64,000 bases of DNA from Thalassobius sp. I31.1 (GTDB lineage Bacteria; Pseudomonadota; Alphaproteobacteria; Rhodobacterales; Rhodobacteraceae), in NCBI RefSeq assembly GCF_003031585.1, contig NZ_PWAA01000008.1, positions 1 through 64,000 on the forward strand, given 5' to 3'. Position numbers and translations under genes: made by a program. Each line of letters starts with the position of its first letter. Position 1 is the first letter of the stretch. The notes below the pieces were generated by a model. That model was not told the origin of the DNA and did not search any database. It worked only from the letters and a program-made list of their open reading frames with translations. Shown piece by piece: positions 53,995 through 62,531 of this stretch.

Positions 53995-54705
53995 ATGTCC
54001 GAACCCCTGGTTCTGGTTCCTGGCATGATGAGTGACGCGCGGGTGTTTATGCCGCAAATAGTAGAATTAACGAAAACCCATTCGGTTCAGGTTGCTCCGG
54101 TGTCTCAGGCGGACAGCATCCGCGAGATGGCGCATGATGTGTTGCGTGGTGCCCCGGAACAGTTTGCGCTTGCCGGGCATTCCATGGGCGGGATTGTCGC
54201 TATGGAAGTCCTGCGGCAGGCCCCAGAACGGGTGAGTAAGCTTGCGCTGATCTCAACCTCTGCAACCACGGAAAGCCCGGCACAGGCCGCGGAACGTGAA
54301 CCATTGATGGTGCGTGCAAGGGCAGGGCGGCTGGCTGAGGTCATGGAAGAAACTCTGCGTGCGGATGTGTTTTTTGATGGTCCCGCCCGTTCCCAGATTC
54401 TGAACCTCATTCAGGAAATGGCAACGCGCCTGGGGGCAGATGTCTTTGTGCGGCAAAGTCGCGCCCTGCAAAGCCGCCCGGATCAGCAAAGAACACTGCG
54501 TACAACGCGTATTCCGGTGCTGGTGCTTGGTGGGGAAAATGACAGGCTCACGCCGCCCGCACGGCATGAATTTATTGCGGGACTTGTGGAAAGGGCCGAT
54601 CTGAAGATCCTGCCCAACGCCGGTCATCTGCCGATGGTTGAGGCCGCAGATGCGGTGACAGAGGCCCTGCGCAACTGGTTGAACGGCCCTCTGGTCCTTC
54701 GGTGA
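53995..54705 (+). CDS. Alpha/beta hydrolase, third of the cluster
   Basis: 236 residues from ATG 53995 (GGAGATCCCC before it). GHSMGGIV nucleophile elbow, 'LVLGGENDRLTPP' acid block and 'NAGHLPMVEAADAV' with the His. Upstream frame to 53740 lies in the VOC gene and is not coding. It meets the phaZ stop without a gap. It could be a hydrolase with a link to PHA monomers, but that is speculative. Confidence 0.88.
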   Translation: MSEPLVLVPGMMSDARVFMPQIVELTKTHSVQVAPVSQADSIREMAHDVLRGAPEQFALAGHSMGGIVAMEVLRQAPERVSKLALISTSATTESPAQAAEREPLMVRARAGRLAEVMEETLRADVFFDGPARSQILNLIQEMATRLGADVFVRQSRALQSRPDQQRTLRTTRIPVLVLGGENDRLTPPARHEFIAGLVERADLKILPNAGHLPMVEAADAVTEALRNWLNGPLVLR

Positions 54706-55995
54706 TCAGGCTTTTTTCTGCGGGGCTTTGCGTTTTTTCTTGCCTGTGCCGCGTGTTGGCACCGGGCCAGAGTTCGCATCAATGAAATCCATCACCAGCG
54801 GGCGAATGTTGTTGCGCCAGCTTTTGCCTGCGAAAATGCCGTAATGCCCGGCACCTTCTTCCACGTGAGAGGCCTTCTTTGCTTCTGGAAGCCCAGTGAG
54901 AAGATCCAGTGCTGCGATACACTGACCAGGCGCTGAGATGTCATCTTTGCTGCCTTCAACTGTCTTTACCGCAACGGAAGTGATCGCGCCGATATCAACC
55001 GGCTTGCCTTCGATTGTGAAGATGTTCTGCGCGATTTCGCGCCCCTTAAAGATGCGTTCCACGGTGGACAGATAGAACTCTGCCGTCATATCCATCACGG
55101 CCAGATATTCGTCATAAAACCGGTTATGCTTGTCGTGTTCCTGCGCTTCGCCACGGGCCACGCGCATCATTTGCTCGTAAAAGGCTTTGCCATGCTTTTC
55201 TGCGTTCATGGACATGAAGCTTTGCAGTTGCAGCAGGCCCGGATAGACCATCCGCCCACAACCGGCATATTTCGCGCCAACCTGTTGAATTACGGTTTCC
55301 TCTAGCTGCCCCATGGTCACACGGCGACCGAAATCTGTGACCTCTGTTGGTGCTGCGTCGGGATCAACAGGTCCGCCTACAAGGGTCAGGGATTTTGGCT
55401 GGGATTTTGGATCTTCCCCGGCCAGATATGCGGTTGCTGCAAGGGTCAGTGGGACGGGCTGGCAAACCGCGATCACGTGCAGATCAGATCCCAGATGTTT
55501 CATGAAATCCGCCAGGTAAAGCGTGTAATCTTCAACGTCAAACTTGCCTGTAGACACAGGGATATCCCGTGCATTGTGCCAATCCGTGACCCAGACCTCG
55601 CAATCTTCCAGCAGGCTTTGCACGGTGGATCGCAGTAAGGTCGCATAGTGACCGGACATCGGCGCGACCAGCAGAACGCGACGTTTCATTTCTTCGCGCC
55701 CCAGCACATGGAAACGGATCAGATCCCCAAAGGGGCGTTCAACTTCGGTTTCGACCTCTACCAGATGATCCTGCCCGTCGGCACCGACAACAGAATGCAG
55801 ATTCCAGTCTGGTTTCGCCACCATACGCGCAAAGCTGCGTTCTGTGACTTCCCCCCAGGCGGCCATCAGGTTAAACATGGGGTGCGGGACCATCCCGAAT
55901 GCAGGATATGAAGCCATCGCCAGCGCAGAAGCCCCCAACCACTGGTTGGTGTTGCGCATGGTTTCCATCAGGTCGTAGGTTGCCATATACCGCAT
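54706..55995 (-). CDS. phaZ: Intracellular PHB depolymerase
   Basis: 429 residues from ATG 55995 (GGGAG upstream; ATG 55986 possible). Conserved blocks 'PMSGHYATLLRSTVQSLL', 'VWVTDWHNARDIP' and 'HVIAVCQPVPLTLAA', in which the Cys is the nucleophile of the family, plus 'EGAGHYGIFAGKSW' (His) near the C-terminus. It degrades stored polyhydroxybutyrate. Divergent from phaC, with a PhaR-type operator between. Confidence 0.95.
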   Translation of the reverse strand: MRYMATYDLMETMRNTNQWLGASALAMASYPAFGMVPHPMFNLMAAWGEVTERSFARMVAKPDWNLHSVVGADGQDHLVEVETEVERPFGDLIRFHVLGREEMKRRVLLVAPMSGHYATLLRSTVQSLLEDCEVWVTDWHNARDIPVSTGKFDVEDYTLYLADFMKHLGSDLHVIAVCQPVPLTLAATAYLAGEDPKSQPKSLTLVGGPVDPDAAPTEVTDFGRRVTMGQLEETVIQQVGAKYAGCGRMVYPGLLQLQSFMSMNAEKHGKAFYEQMMRVARGEAQEHDKHNRFYDEYLAVMDMTAEFYLSTVERIFKGREIAQNIFTIEGKPVDIGAITSVAVKTVEGSKDDISAPGQCIAALDLLTGLPEAKKASHVEEGAGHYGIFAGKSWRNNIRPLVMDFIDANSGPVPTRGTGKKKRKAPQKKA

Positions 55996-56020
55996 TCTTG
56001 TCGCTCCCGCATCTGACCTT

Positions 56021-56031
56021 CTGCAGTGCAG
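56021..56031. promoter_or_regulatory. PhaR-type operator between phaZ and phaC
   Basis: CTGC-AGT-GCAG, the CTGC-N3-GCAG motif reported for PhaR of Paracoccus/Rhodobacter. It lies 26 nt upstream of the phaZ start and about 100 nt before phaC. Confidence 0.8.
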
Positions 56032-56130
56032 AAAGGTATTTTGTAATACTGCTGCAACATTTCCCTGTATATTTGCAAGCAGGTCAGGGGAAATGCTGCG
56101 TAGCAGCGAAGGTAGTGTGGAAAATCGCGT

Positions 56131-57936
56131 ATGACAACCGAAGATCACAAGAATGATCATAATGATACCGAAGTGACCGATGTGCTGGCCGAAAATATGG
56201 CCCGCGTCGAAAACCTTTCTCAGCGGCTTGTCAGCTCTGCTTCCCACAAAACCCCGATCAATCCGGCGCTCGAAGGGCCTGGGCAGGACATGTATATGAA
56301 GGCCATGTCCGGCTATATGGCGGAAATGATGTCGAACCCGACGAAGATCTTTGAACATCAGGCCAGCTATTGGTCACAATCCGTCGGGCACTTTATGGAA
56401 GCACAGAAAGCGGCTTCCGAAGGGCATGCACCGAAAGACGGGCAAAAGAATGACCGCCGTTTTACGGATGATGCCTGGTCTGCCAATCCCTGGTTCAATT
56501 TTGTCAAACAGCAGTATCAGATGAATTCGGATATGCTGCGTCAGATGGTGACAGATACCGAAGGCCTGGGGGCGCAGGACAAAAAACGCCTGCAGTTCTT
56601 TACCAACCAGGTGATTGATATGCTGGCGCCGACGAATTTTCTGGGCACCAACCCTGAAGCGATGCAAAAGGCCGTTGAAACCCAGGGGCAAAGTCTTGTG
56701 GACGGGATGGAAAATCTTGTCCGGGATATGGAAGATCATGGGGGCGATCTTCTGGTATCGCTTGCAGATCGTGACGCATTTGAGGTTGGGAAAAACATTG
56801 CAACGGCCGACGGACAGGTGGTGTTTCGTAACAGAATGCTGGAACTGATCCAGTTCGCGCCAACCACTGAAACTGTGCACAAGATACCGCTGCTGATTTT
56901 CCCACCATGGATCAACAAATACTATATCCTTGATCTGAAAAAGAAAAATTCACTCATCCAGTGGGCGGTGGATCAGGGGTATACGGTGTTTGTTGTCTCC
57001 TGGGTCAATCCGACAGAAGACTTCGCAGATGTTGGTCTCGATACTTATATCGAGGAAGGGTACTTTGAGGCGATGAACGCGGTAAAGGAAATCACTGGCG
57101 AGAAACAATTGAACGCTGTGGGGTATTGCGTCGCTGGCACTGTCCTGACCCTGACCCTGGCCTTGATGCAAAAACGGGGTGATAAGACTGTAAAATCCGC
57201 GACCTTTTTCACCACAATGACGGATTTCTCTGATCAGGGGGAGTTCTCGGTCTTTCTGGGCGATGATTTTGTTGATGGGATCGAAGCACAGATCTGCAGT
57301 GATGGCATCCTGAAATCCTATTTCATGTCGCGGACCTTCTCATATTTGCGGGCCAATGATCTGGTTTATGGGCCAATGATCCGCAATTACATGATGGGTG
57401 AAGCCCCTCCTGCCTTTGATCTGCTGTACTGGAATGGCGACAGCACTAATCTGCCAGGCCGCATGACGATGGAATATCTGCGCGGGCTGTGTCAGCGCAA
57501 TGAGCTTGCAGAGGGCGGGTTTGAGATCTGTGGCGAAACGGTTTCGCTGAAAGATGTGAAAATCCCGATTTGCTTTGTTGCCTGCGAGACAGATCATATT
57601 GCGGCCTGGAAAAGCTGTTTCAATGGGTTCCGGCAGTATGGATCAAAGGACAAAACCTTTATCCTCTCTGAATCAGGCCATATCGCCGGGATTGTGAACC
57701 CGCCGAGCAAAAAGAAATATGGCCATTATCTGAATGAAGCGCTGGAATCTGATGCGGACGACTGGCTGAAAGGTGCTGCGTTTAACGAGGGTAGCTGGTG
57801 GCCGCACTGGTCTGGCTGGCTGGATGCGAAATCCGGGAAAAACCTTGCAAAACAGATCCCTGCGCGAGACCCGGGCAGTCAGAAATTCCCGCCGCTTTGC
57901 CCGGCACCAGGAACCTATGTGAAGGTGCATTCCTGA
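56131..57936 (+). CDS. phaC: Class I poly(3-hydroxyalkanoate) synthase
   Basis: 601 residues. Lipase-box-like 'VGYCVAGTV' with catalytic Cys333, Asp488 in 'CETDHIAAW', His517 in 'SESGHIAGI'. The first 240 residues are the variable N-terminal domain of class I synthases. It polymerises 3-hydroxybutyryl-CoA on granules. The downstream gap carries PhaR-type sites. Confidence 0.97.
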   Translation: MTTEDHKNDHNDTEVTDVLAENMARVENLSQRLVSSASHKTPINPALEGPGQDMYMKAMSGYMAEMMSNPTKIFEHQASYWSQSVGHFMEAQKAASEGHAPKDGQKNDRRFTDDAWSANPWFNFVKQQYQMNSDMLRQMVTDTEGLGAQDKKRLQFFTNQVIDMLAPTNFLGTNPEAMQKAVETQGQSLVDGMENLVRDMEDHGGDLLVSLADRDAFEVGKNIATADGQVVFRNRMLELIQFAPTTETVHKIPLLIFPPWINKYYILDLKKKNSLIQWAVDQGYTVFVVSWVNPTEDFADVGLDTYIEEGYFEAMNAVKEITGEKQLNAVGYCVAGTVLTLTLALMQKRGDKTVKSATFFTTMTDFSDQGEFSVFLGDDFVDGIEAQICSDGILKSYFMSRTFSYLRANDLVYGPMIRNYMMGEAPPAFDLLYWNGDSTNLPGRMTMEYLRGLCQRNELAEGGFEICGETVSLKDVKIPICFVACETDHIAAWKSCFNGFRQYGSKDKTFILSESGHIAGIVNPPSKKKYGHYLNEALESDADDWLKGAAFNEGSWWPHWSGWLDAKSGKNLAKQIPARDPGSQKFPPLCPAPGTYVKVHS

Positions 57937-57980
57937 GCTTTGTGAAGTTTTTGCTGCAGTGCGGAAAAATACTTGAAATG

Positions 57981-57991
57981 CTGCAGTGCAG
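57981..57991. promoter_or_regulatory. PhaR-type operator upstream of phaP
   Basis: CTGC-AGT-GCAG, perfect; a second, imperfect copy (CTGC-AGT-GCGG) lies 27 bp upstream at 57954-57964. Classical place for PhaR control of phasin. Confidence 0.82.
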
Positions 57992-58080
57992 CACGTATAT
58001 ATCTACCTGTAAGACACATTCATGCGGGCCGGTTTCTTCCTCCTTTCTCTCCCTGCCCCGCAACATCAGGAGCTGATAAG

Positions 58081-58512
58081 ATGGCTAAAACACAAGATTT
58101 CACCAAGACCATGCAGGATTTCATGGGCAAATTTCAGATGGATACTTCTGCATTTGACGCTGCATTCAAAAGCAATGCTGCATTCGCAGAAAAAATGTCC
58201 AAAGTTGCACTGACAGCTGCGGAAAAATCTGCTGAGATTTCCAGCAAATGGACCACTGAAGCGCTGACAAAAGCGGGCGACGTTTCCACTGCTAAATCCG
58301 ACCCTGCGGCTTATGGTCAGTCTGTGACCGATTTCGCATCTGCTTCCGCTGAACTGGCTGCTGAAAACATGGCGGCATTTGCTGAAGTTGCGAAAAAAGT
58401 TCAGATGGAAACTGTTGAACTGATGCTGGCGGCTGGCAAAGAAGCCGGCGAAGAAGCAACTGCGGCTGTGAAAAAAGCAACTGACGATGTTGCCAAAGCT
58501 GCTGCGAAGTAA
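58081..58512 (+). CDS. phaP: Phasin
   Basis: 143 residues from ATG 58081. Ala/Lys-rich helical protein with 'SKVALTAAEKSAEISSKWTTEALTKAG' and 'SELAAENMAAFAEVAKKVQ'-type amphipathic helices, typical of phasins that coat PHB granules. The position between phaC and phaR, with PhaR sites before it, supports the call. A terminator follows. Confidence 0.9.
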   Translation: MAKTQDFTKTMQDFMGKFQMDTSAFDAAFKSNAAFAEKMSKVALTAAEKSAEISSKWTTEALTKAGDVSTAKSDPAAYGQSVTDFASASAELAAENMAAFAEVAKKVQMETVELMLAAGKEAGEEATAAVKKATDDVAKAAAK

Positions 58513-58560
58513 AATCAAAGACATACGCGCCGATCTCCTCCTCCCTCAGGCGCGGAACAA

Positions 58561-58590
58561 AAGGCAGTCTCTTGCAGGCTGCCTTTTTCT
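58561..58590 (+). terminator. Terminator after phaP
   Basis: AAGGCAG (58561-58567) pairs with CTGCCTT (58579-58585), followed by TTTCTTTT. Confidence 0.82.
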
Positions 58591-58624
58591 TTTCTTGCAA
58601 TTCTGCATCGCTTCCCTAATCTCT

Positions 58625-58635
58625 CTGCACTGCAG
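58625..58635. promoter_or_regulatory. PhaR-type operator upstream of phaR
   Basis: CTGC-ACT-GCAG, 34 nt before the phaR start; fits autoregulation by PhaR. Confidence 0.78.
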
Positions 58636-58668
58636 AAGCGCAGCATTTGCGCAGAAAAGGGGACAACC

Positions 58669-59211
58669 GTGGGCGACAAATCCGGGACATTGCTGATCAA
58701 GCGATATGCAAGCCGCAGGCTTTATAACACTGAAACCAGTGACTATGTGACGCTTGACGATATCTCCGGCTTTATTCAATCTGGCCGTGAGGTGCAGATC
58801 GTTGATCTCAAAAGTGGCGATGACCTGACCCGACAATATCTGCTGCAGATTATCGCAGATCACGAAAGCCGTGGCGAAAATGTGTTACCGATCAACGTGT
58901 TGACGGATCTTGTACGCAGCTACACCACCCATGCCCATAGTGTTGTGCCGGATTTCCTGGCCCAGAGTTTTGAGATGCTGCGCGACGGTCAGTCCCAGGT
59001 GATGGAAAACCTGGGCAGCATGAACCCACTGGCCAATATGCCTGGCTTTGAAATGATGAAAGCCCAGCAGGAAGCCTTCATGAAGGCGATGACTGGTGGT
59101 GCTGTGCCGGGGGCCCAACCGCCCCAGGAAACGAAGGAAGAAGGCGAGCTGTCCGCGATTAAGGAACAGCTGGCGGAACTTCAGGCCATGATGAGTAAAC
59201 TGGGCAAATAA
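58669..59211 (+). CDS. phaR: PHB synthesis repressor PhaR
   Basis: 180 residues starting with GTG. The N-terminal PHA accumulation regulator DNA-binding domain has 'IKRYASRRLYNTETSDYVTLDDI', followed by the PHB-binding region; the C-terminus is a helix (EGELSAIKEQLAELQAMMSKLG). It represses phaP and itself and is released by binding to PHB. Last gene of the pha group. Confidence 0.95.
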   Translation: MGDKSGTLLIKRYASRRLYNTETSDYVTLDDISGFIQSGREVQIVDLKSGDDLTRQYLLQIIADHESRGENVLPINVLTDLVRSYTTHAHSVVPDFLAQSFEMLRDGQSQVMENLGSMNPLANMPGFEMMKAQQEAFMKAMTGGAVPGAQPPQETKEEGELSAIKEQLAELQAMMSKLGK

Positions 59212-59229
59212 GCCCATGTGAGACGCGTG

Positions 59230-60204
59230 ATGCCCGATAGCCCAGGTAAGATAACCCTTTGGGGAATAGAGATTTTCATCGCGACGGCGGATGAAGGTTC
59301 AATCTCTGCGGCTGCACGTCGGGTGGGGGCCAGTGCCTCTGCTGTTTCGCAGCAACTGACCAGCCTTGAGGCTGCGGTTGGCGCGACGCTTTTGAACCGG
59401 TCCACGCGGCCTGTCAGCCTGACACCTGCCGGGGCGATGTTCCGGCGGCGGGCGCAGGTTATTCAGAATGAAGCCGAACAGGCACGGGCCGAACTTGCGA
59501 CGTCAGATCTATCAACTCTGACCAGCTTTCGCCTTGGAATGATTGAAGATTTCGATGCTGATGTAACGCCTGCGCTGTTGTCTGATATGGCAACGGATCT
59601 GTCACACTGTCAGTTCCTGCTGGAAACAGGCGCCAGTCATAAGCTGTTCGGTTTGCTTGATTCCCGGGCGCTGGATGTGATCGTAGCGGCGGATATGGGC
59701 GCGGCTGCCAGCTGGATGGAAGTTCACCCGCTGATGGAAGAACCCTTTATAGCCGCGGTGCCGAAAGGGCTGGTGTCGGAAGGGTTGCAAGGCGCTGATT
59801 TTATTGACGCATTGGGGGAGTTACCCCTGATCCAATATACAGCGCGTCACGTGATGGGACGGGTCATTGCCGCGCATCTGGCGCGGCAGAACCTGCGGCT
59901 TTCGCATCGGTTTGAACTGGACAGCTATCACGCGATTATGGCGATGGTTACGCAGGGGGCAGGCTGGACCATTCTGACGCCATTGGGGTTCCTCAGGGCG
60001 CAGCGATTTCATGATGGGCTGGATCTGTTTCCTCTGCCTTTTGCACCGCTCGCGCGTACGATTTCACTGCATGCAAGACAGGATGTTCTTGGCGATATGC
60101 CGGGGCAGGTGGCGGAACGGTTGCGTGGATTGTTGCAGCAACTGACCATTGAGCAGGCACGTCTGCACATGCCCTGGCTTGGAGATTCACTGCGGCTTTT
60201 GTAG
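59230..60204 (+). CDS. LysR-family transcriptional regulator
   Basis: 324 residues from ATG 59230 (GTG 59218 possible). HTH at residues 10-62 ('IFIATADEGSISAAARRVGASASAVSQQLTSLEAAVGATLLNR'), then a substrate-binding domain. It starts 18 nt after the phaR stop, yet its target is unknown. A cluster of four 11-bp iterons begins 12 nt beyond its stop. Confidence 0.9.
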   Translation: MPDSPGKITLWGIEIFIATADEGSISAAARRVGASASAVSQQLTSLEAAVGATLLNRSTRPVSLTPAGAMFRRRAQVIQNEAEQARAELATSDLSTLTSFRLGMIEDFDADVTPALLSDMATDLSHCQFLLETGASHKLFGLLDSRALDVIVAADMGAAASWMEVHPLMEEPFIAAVPKGLVSEGLQGADFIDALGELPLIQYTARHVMGRVIAAHLARQNLRLSHRFELDSYHAIMAMVTQGAGWTILTPLGFLRAQRFHDGLDLFPLPFAPLARTISLHARQDVLGDMPGQVAERLRGLLQQLTIEQARLHMPWLGDSLRLL

Positions 60205-60215
60205 GTAAATACGCT

Positions 60216-60255
60216 ATGCACAAAGCATGCACATTATATGCACATGTTATGCATA
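60216..60255 (+). repeat. Four 11-bp iterons (ATGCACA-N4)
   Basis: ATGCACA at 60216, 60227 and 60238, and ATGCATA at 60249: the same heptamer at exact 11-bp steps, which places the copies on one face of the DNA helix. It lies in the 134-bp gap between convergent LysR and DegT genes. Confidence 0.8.
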
Positions 60256-60294
60256 TCGGGCGTTCGGTGCTTTTAAGACACTCTTAAGTGCTTC

Positions 60295-60322
60295 TGCGGC
60301 GCAGCAAAACTGTGCTACGCCG
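60295..60322. terminator. Hairpin between convergent genes
   Basis: TGCGGCG-c-AGCA (60295-60306) pairs with TGCT-a-CGCCGCA (60311-60322), 11 pairs with one mismatch; no clear T-run. Possible shared terminator. Confidence 0.6.
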
Positions 60323-60338
60323 CAATGCAGCATTGTGA

Positions 60339-61541
60339 TCAGGCGACCTTCTGTGCGCCGGATTTTACAGACTCTGCTGCGCGTGTCAGTGCTGAGGTGA
60401 TATAGTCCAGCTCCTCGCGCTTCAGGCGGGCGGGCAGGCGCACGTCACAGGCGCTCATCAACATGTTGCGGGTCATGGGCAGTTCGCCCTGATCGTCGAT
60501 GAACTGCCAGTTCCAGAATGCACGCGCGTTGTTCTTTGTGGTGCCAAAGACCTGCACAGCGATGCCTTCTGATGACGCCGCTTCGACATAGGCCTGGGTT
60601 TCTTCAGCGGTGAAATCGACCAGATTAAACTGAATCGAATCCGGTGCGCGCAGTTCAGGTGCCAGTGGTGGGGGCACGTCGAGCCATGCGGATTTGTTCA
60701 GGCCATCTGCCATGTAATCGTGGTTCTCGCGACCGTCTTTTACGCGGCGCGGTACTTCGTTGATTTGTGGACGGATGACAGCGGCAGACAGGTTCTGCAT
60801 GCGCAGGTTATACAGCGGCAGTTTGTTCTGCCATTTTTCAAAAGCATCATGCAGAACCGGATGTTTTTTCCAGTTGTGTTCATAAGCGCCGGACATGATC
60901 ACAGCCTGAGCCACAAGGTCGGCGTCGTCGGTGACAAGAATGCCGCCTTCGCCTGCGTTGATCAACTTGTAGGACTGGAAAGAGAAACAGCCGATTTTAC
61001 CGATGGTGCCGATTTTTGTGCCGTTCCAGAGGGTGCCAAGGGAATGCGCCGCGTCTTCGATCACCGGGATACCGGCTGCGTCGCAGAGTTCCATAATCGC
61101 ATCCATATCGGATGTATGGCCGCGCATGTGGCTGATGATCACCGCTTTGGTGTCGGGCGTCAGCTTGGCTTGGAAGTCGTCGATGTTCACACGGTAGTTT
61201 GCGCCGACTTCCACGAGAACCGGTTTACATTCGGCGTGCACAACGGCAGAGGGCACGGCGGCGAATGTGAAGGCCGGGATCAGCACGCGGGCGTCACGGG
61301 GCAGTTGCAGCGCTTTCAGCGACAGGAACAGCGCGGCAGAACAGGAAGACACCGCCAGGGCGTATTTCGTGCCCATGAATTCCGCGAACTCTTTTTCCAG
61401 CAGGGCAACAGGTGCATTTTCTGGTGCGGTGTAACGAAAAAGATCGCCGGACTGCAGCATGCGGTCAATTTCGGCGCGGGCGGCTTCTGGGATGGGCTCT
61501 GCGTCATAGACGTTCGGGGCCTGAACAGCAGTGTCTTTCAT
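60339..61541 (-). CDS. DegT/DnrJ/EryC1/StrS-type aminotransferase
   Basis: 400 residues from ATG 61541 (GAGGAT upstream). Sugar-aminotransferase fold with 'GTKYALAVSSCSAALFLSLKALQL', 'VLIPAFTFAAVPSAV', 'VIEDAAHSLG' and 'FSFQSYKLINAGEGG' (PLP Lys). No sugar nucleotide genes lie nearby; it stands alone beside an amino-acid ABC transporter, from which a terminator separates it. Confidence 0.88.
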   Translation of the reverse strand: MKDTAVQAPNVYDAEPIPEAARAEIDRMLQSGDLFRYTAPENAPVALLEKEFAEFMGTKYALAVSSCSAALFLSLKALQLPRDARVLIPAFTFAAVPSAVVHAECKPVLVEVGANYRVNIDDFQAKLTPDTKAVIISHMRGHTSDMDAIMELCDAAGIPVIEDAAHSLGTLWNGTKIGTIGKIGCFSFQSYKLINAGEGGILVTDDADLVAQAVIMSGAYEHNWKKHPVLHDAFEKWQNKLPLYNLRMQNLSAAVIRPQINEVPRRVKDGRENHDYMADGLNKSAWLDVPPPLAPELRAPDSIQFNLVDFTAEETQAYVEAASSEGIAVQVFGTTKNNARAFWNWQFIDDQGELPMTRNMLMSACDVRLPARLKREELDYITSALTRAAESVKSGAQKVA

Positions 61542-61617
61542 CATCCTCATCCTTATTTTGGAAATTCTGAATTCTGTCTTAAGTAAATCTGTAAGTGTGA
61601 TCTGGAACAAAATCCAT

Positions 61618-61655
61618 AAAAAAAGCCGCAGAGGGGGTTAATCTCCTGCGGCTTT
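61618..61655 (-). terminator. Terminator of the ABC transporter operon
   Basis: AAAGCCGCAG (61622-61631) pairs with CTGCGGCTTT (61646-61655); on the minus strand it ends in T7. Confidence 0.82.
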
Positions 61656-61691
61656 GTGTCATTTGAGCGATATATCGCCCGATCATCGATG

Positions 61692-62531
61692 TCAGCGGAT
61701 CAGCTTTGGCCGGTATTTGATCTTTTGGCGGCTGTTTGACGGCAGATGCCGGTTCAGCCGCTTGTTGATCGCACCATAAACCCCGATGACCACAAGGGTC
61801 AGCAGGATGAAGTAGAACGCCAGAATCGGGTAGGGGACGAAGGGGTTGAAGGTCTTATCCGCAAAGTAATTGGCGTAATACAGCGCGTCACCCTGCTGCC
61901 GCCAGGCCGGGAAGCTAGAGAAGAACACAAGCGTGGTGGCGTGGAACATGAAGATCGCTTCATTGGTATAGCCAGGCCAGCCCAGACGCAGCATGGTCGG
62001 GAAGATGATGCGGCGGAAGCGTTTCCAGCCGGACAGCCCGTAAGCGTCGGCGGCTTCGATATCGCCCTTAGGGATGGATTTCAGCGCGCCATAGAAGATT
62101 TCACCGGCATAGGCCGATGTGTTCAGGAACAGCACGATCAGCGCGCCAAGCCAGGCTTTGGTCAGCCAGCGGGTTTCAACAGTAATTTCGGTGAAGCCAA
62201 GGTTCAGATCCATACCAAGTTTTGGCAGCAGAACGAAGGTTTCATAGGCCAGGAAGAACTGGATGAACAGCGGTGAGCCACGGAAGACGAAGACGAAAAT
62301 TTCGGCCGGTTTGCGGAACCAGGGATTTGTGCTGAACTTGCCCAGGGCCACGGCGGTTGACAGGAAGAACCCGAAGAACAGGGCAAGAATGCCGAAGTAG
62401 ATGTTCCAGATCATGCCGGACCCGATCAGGGTGAACTGATCGCACAGGGTGAAATCAGAACGCGGCAGCAGGCGTTCGCCATAACCAAGCGAGCGGAAAG
62501 CATAGCTTTGAACGGTTTCCCAGCAGCTCAT
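61692..62531 (-). CDS. Polar amino-acid ABC transporter permease (second subunit)
   Basis: 279 residues. HisM/GlnP-type membrane protein with the EAA-loop 'ALKSIPKGDIEAADAYGLSGWKRFRRIIFP'. About five helices. The start overlaps the stop of the first permease by 4 nt (ATGA). Together they form the membrane channel for a solute bound by the protein at 63489. Confidence 0.9.
   Translation of the reverse strand: MSCWETVQSYAFRSLGYGERLLPRSDFTLCDQFTLIGSGMIWNIYFGILALFFGFFLSTAVALGKFSTNPWFRKPAEIFVFVFRGSPLFIQFFLAYETFVLLPKLGMDLNLGFTEITVETRWLTKAWLGALIVLFLNTSAYAGEIFYGALKSIPKGDIEAADAYGLSGWKRFRRIIFPTMLRLGWPGYTNEAIFMFHATTLVFFSSFPAWRQQGDALYYANYFADKTFNPFVPYPILAFYFILLTLVVIGVYGAINKRLNRHLPSNSRQKIKYRPKLIR

Noticed and set aside
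60294-60304. CTGC-GGC-GCAG, a PhaR-like motif between LysR and DegT genes
   Set aside because: It is part of a longer hairpin and lies between convergent 3' ends, so a promoter role is unlikely.
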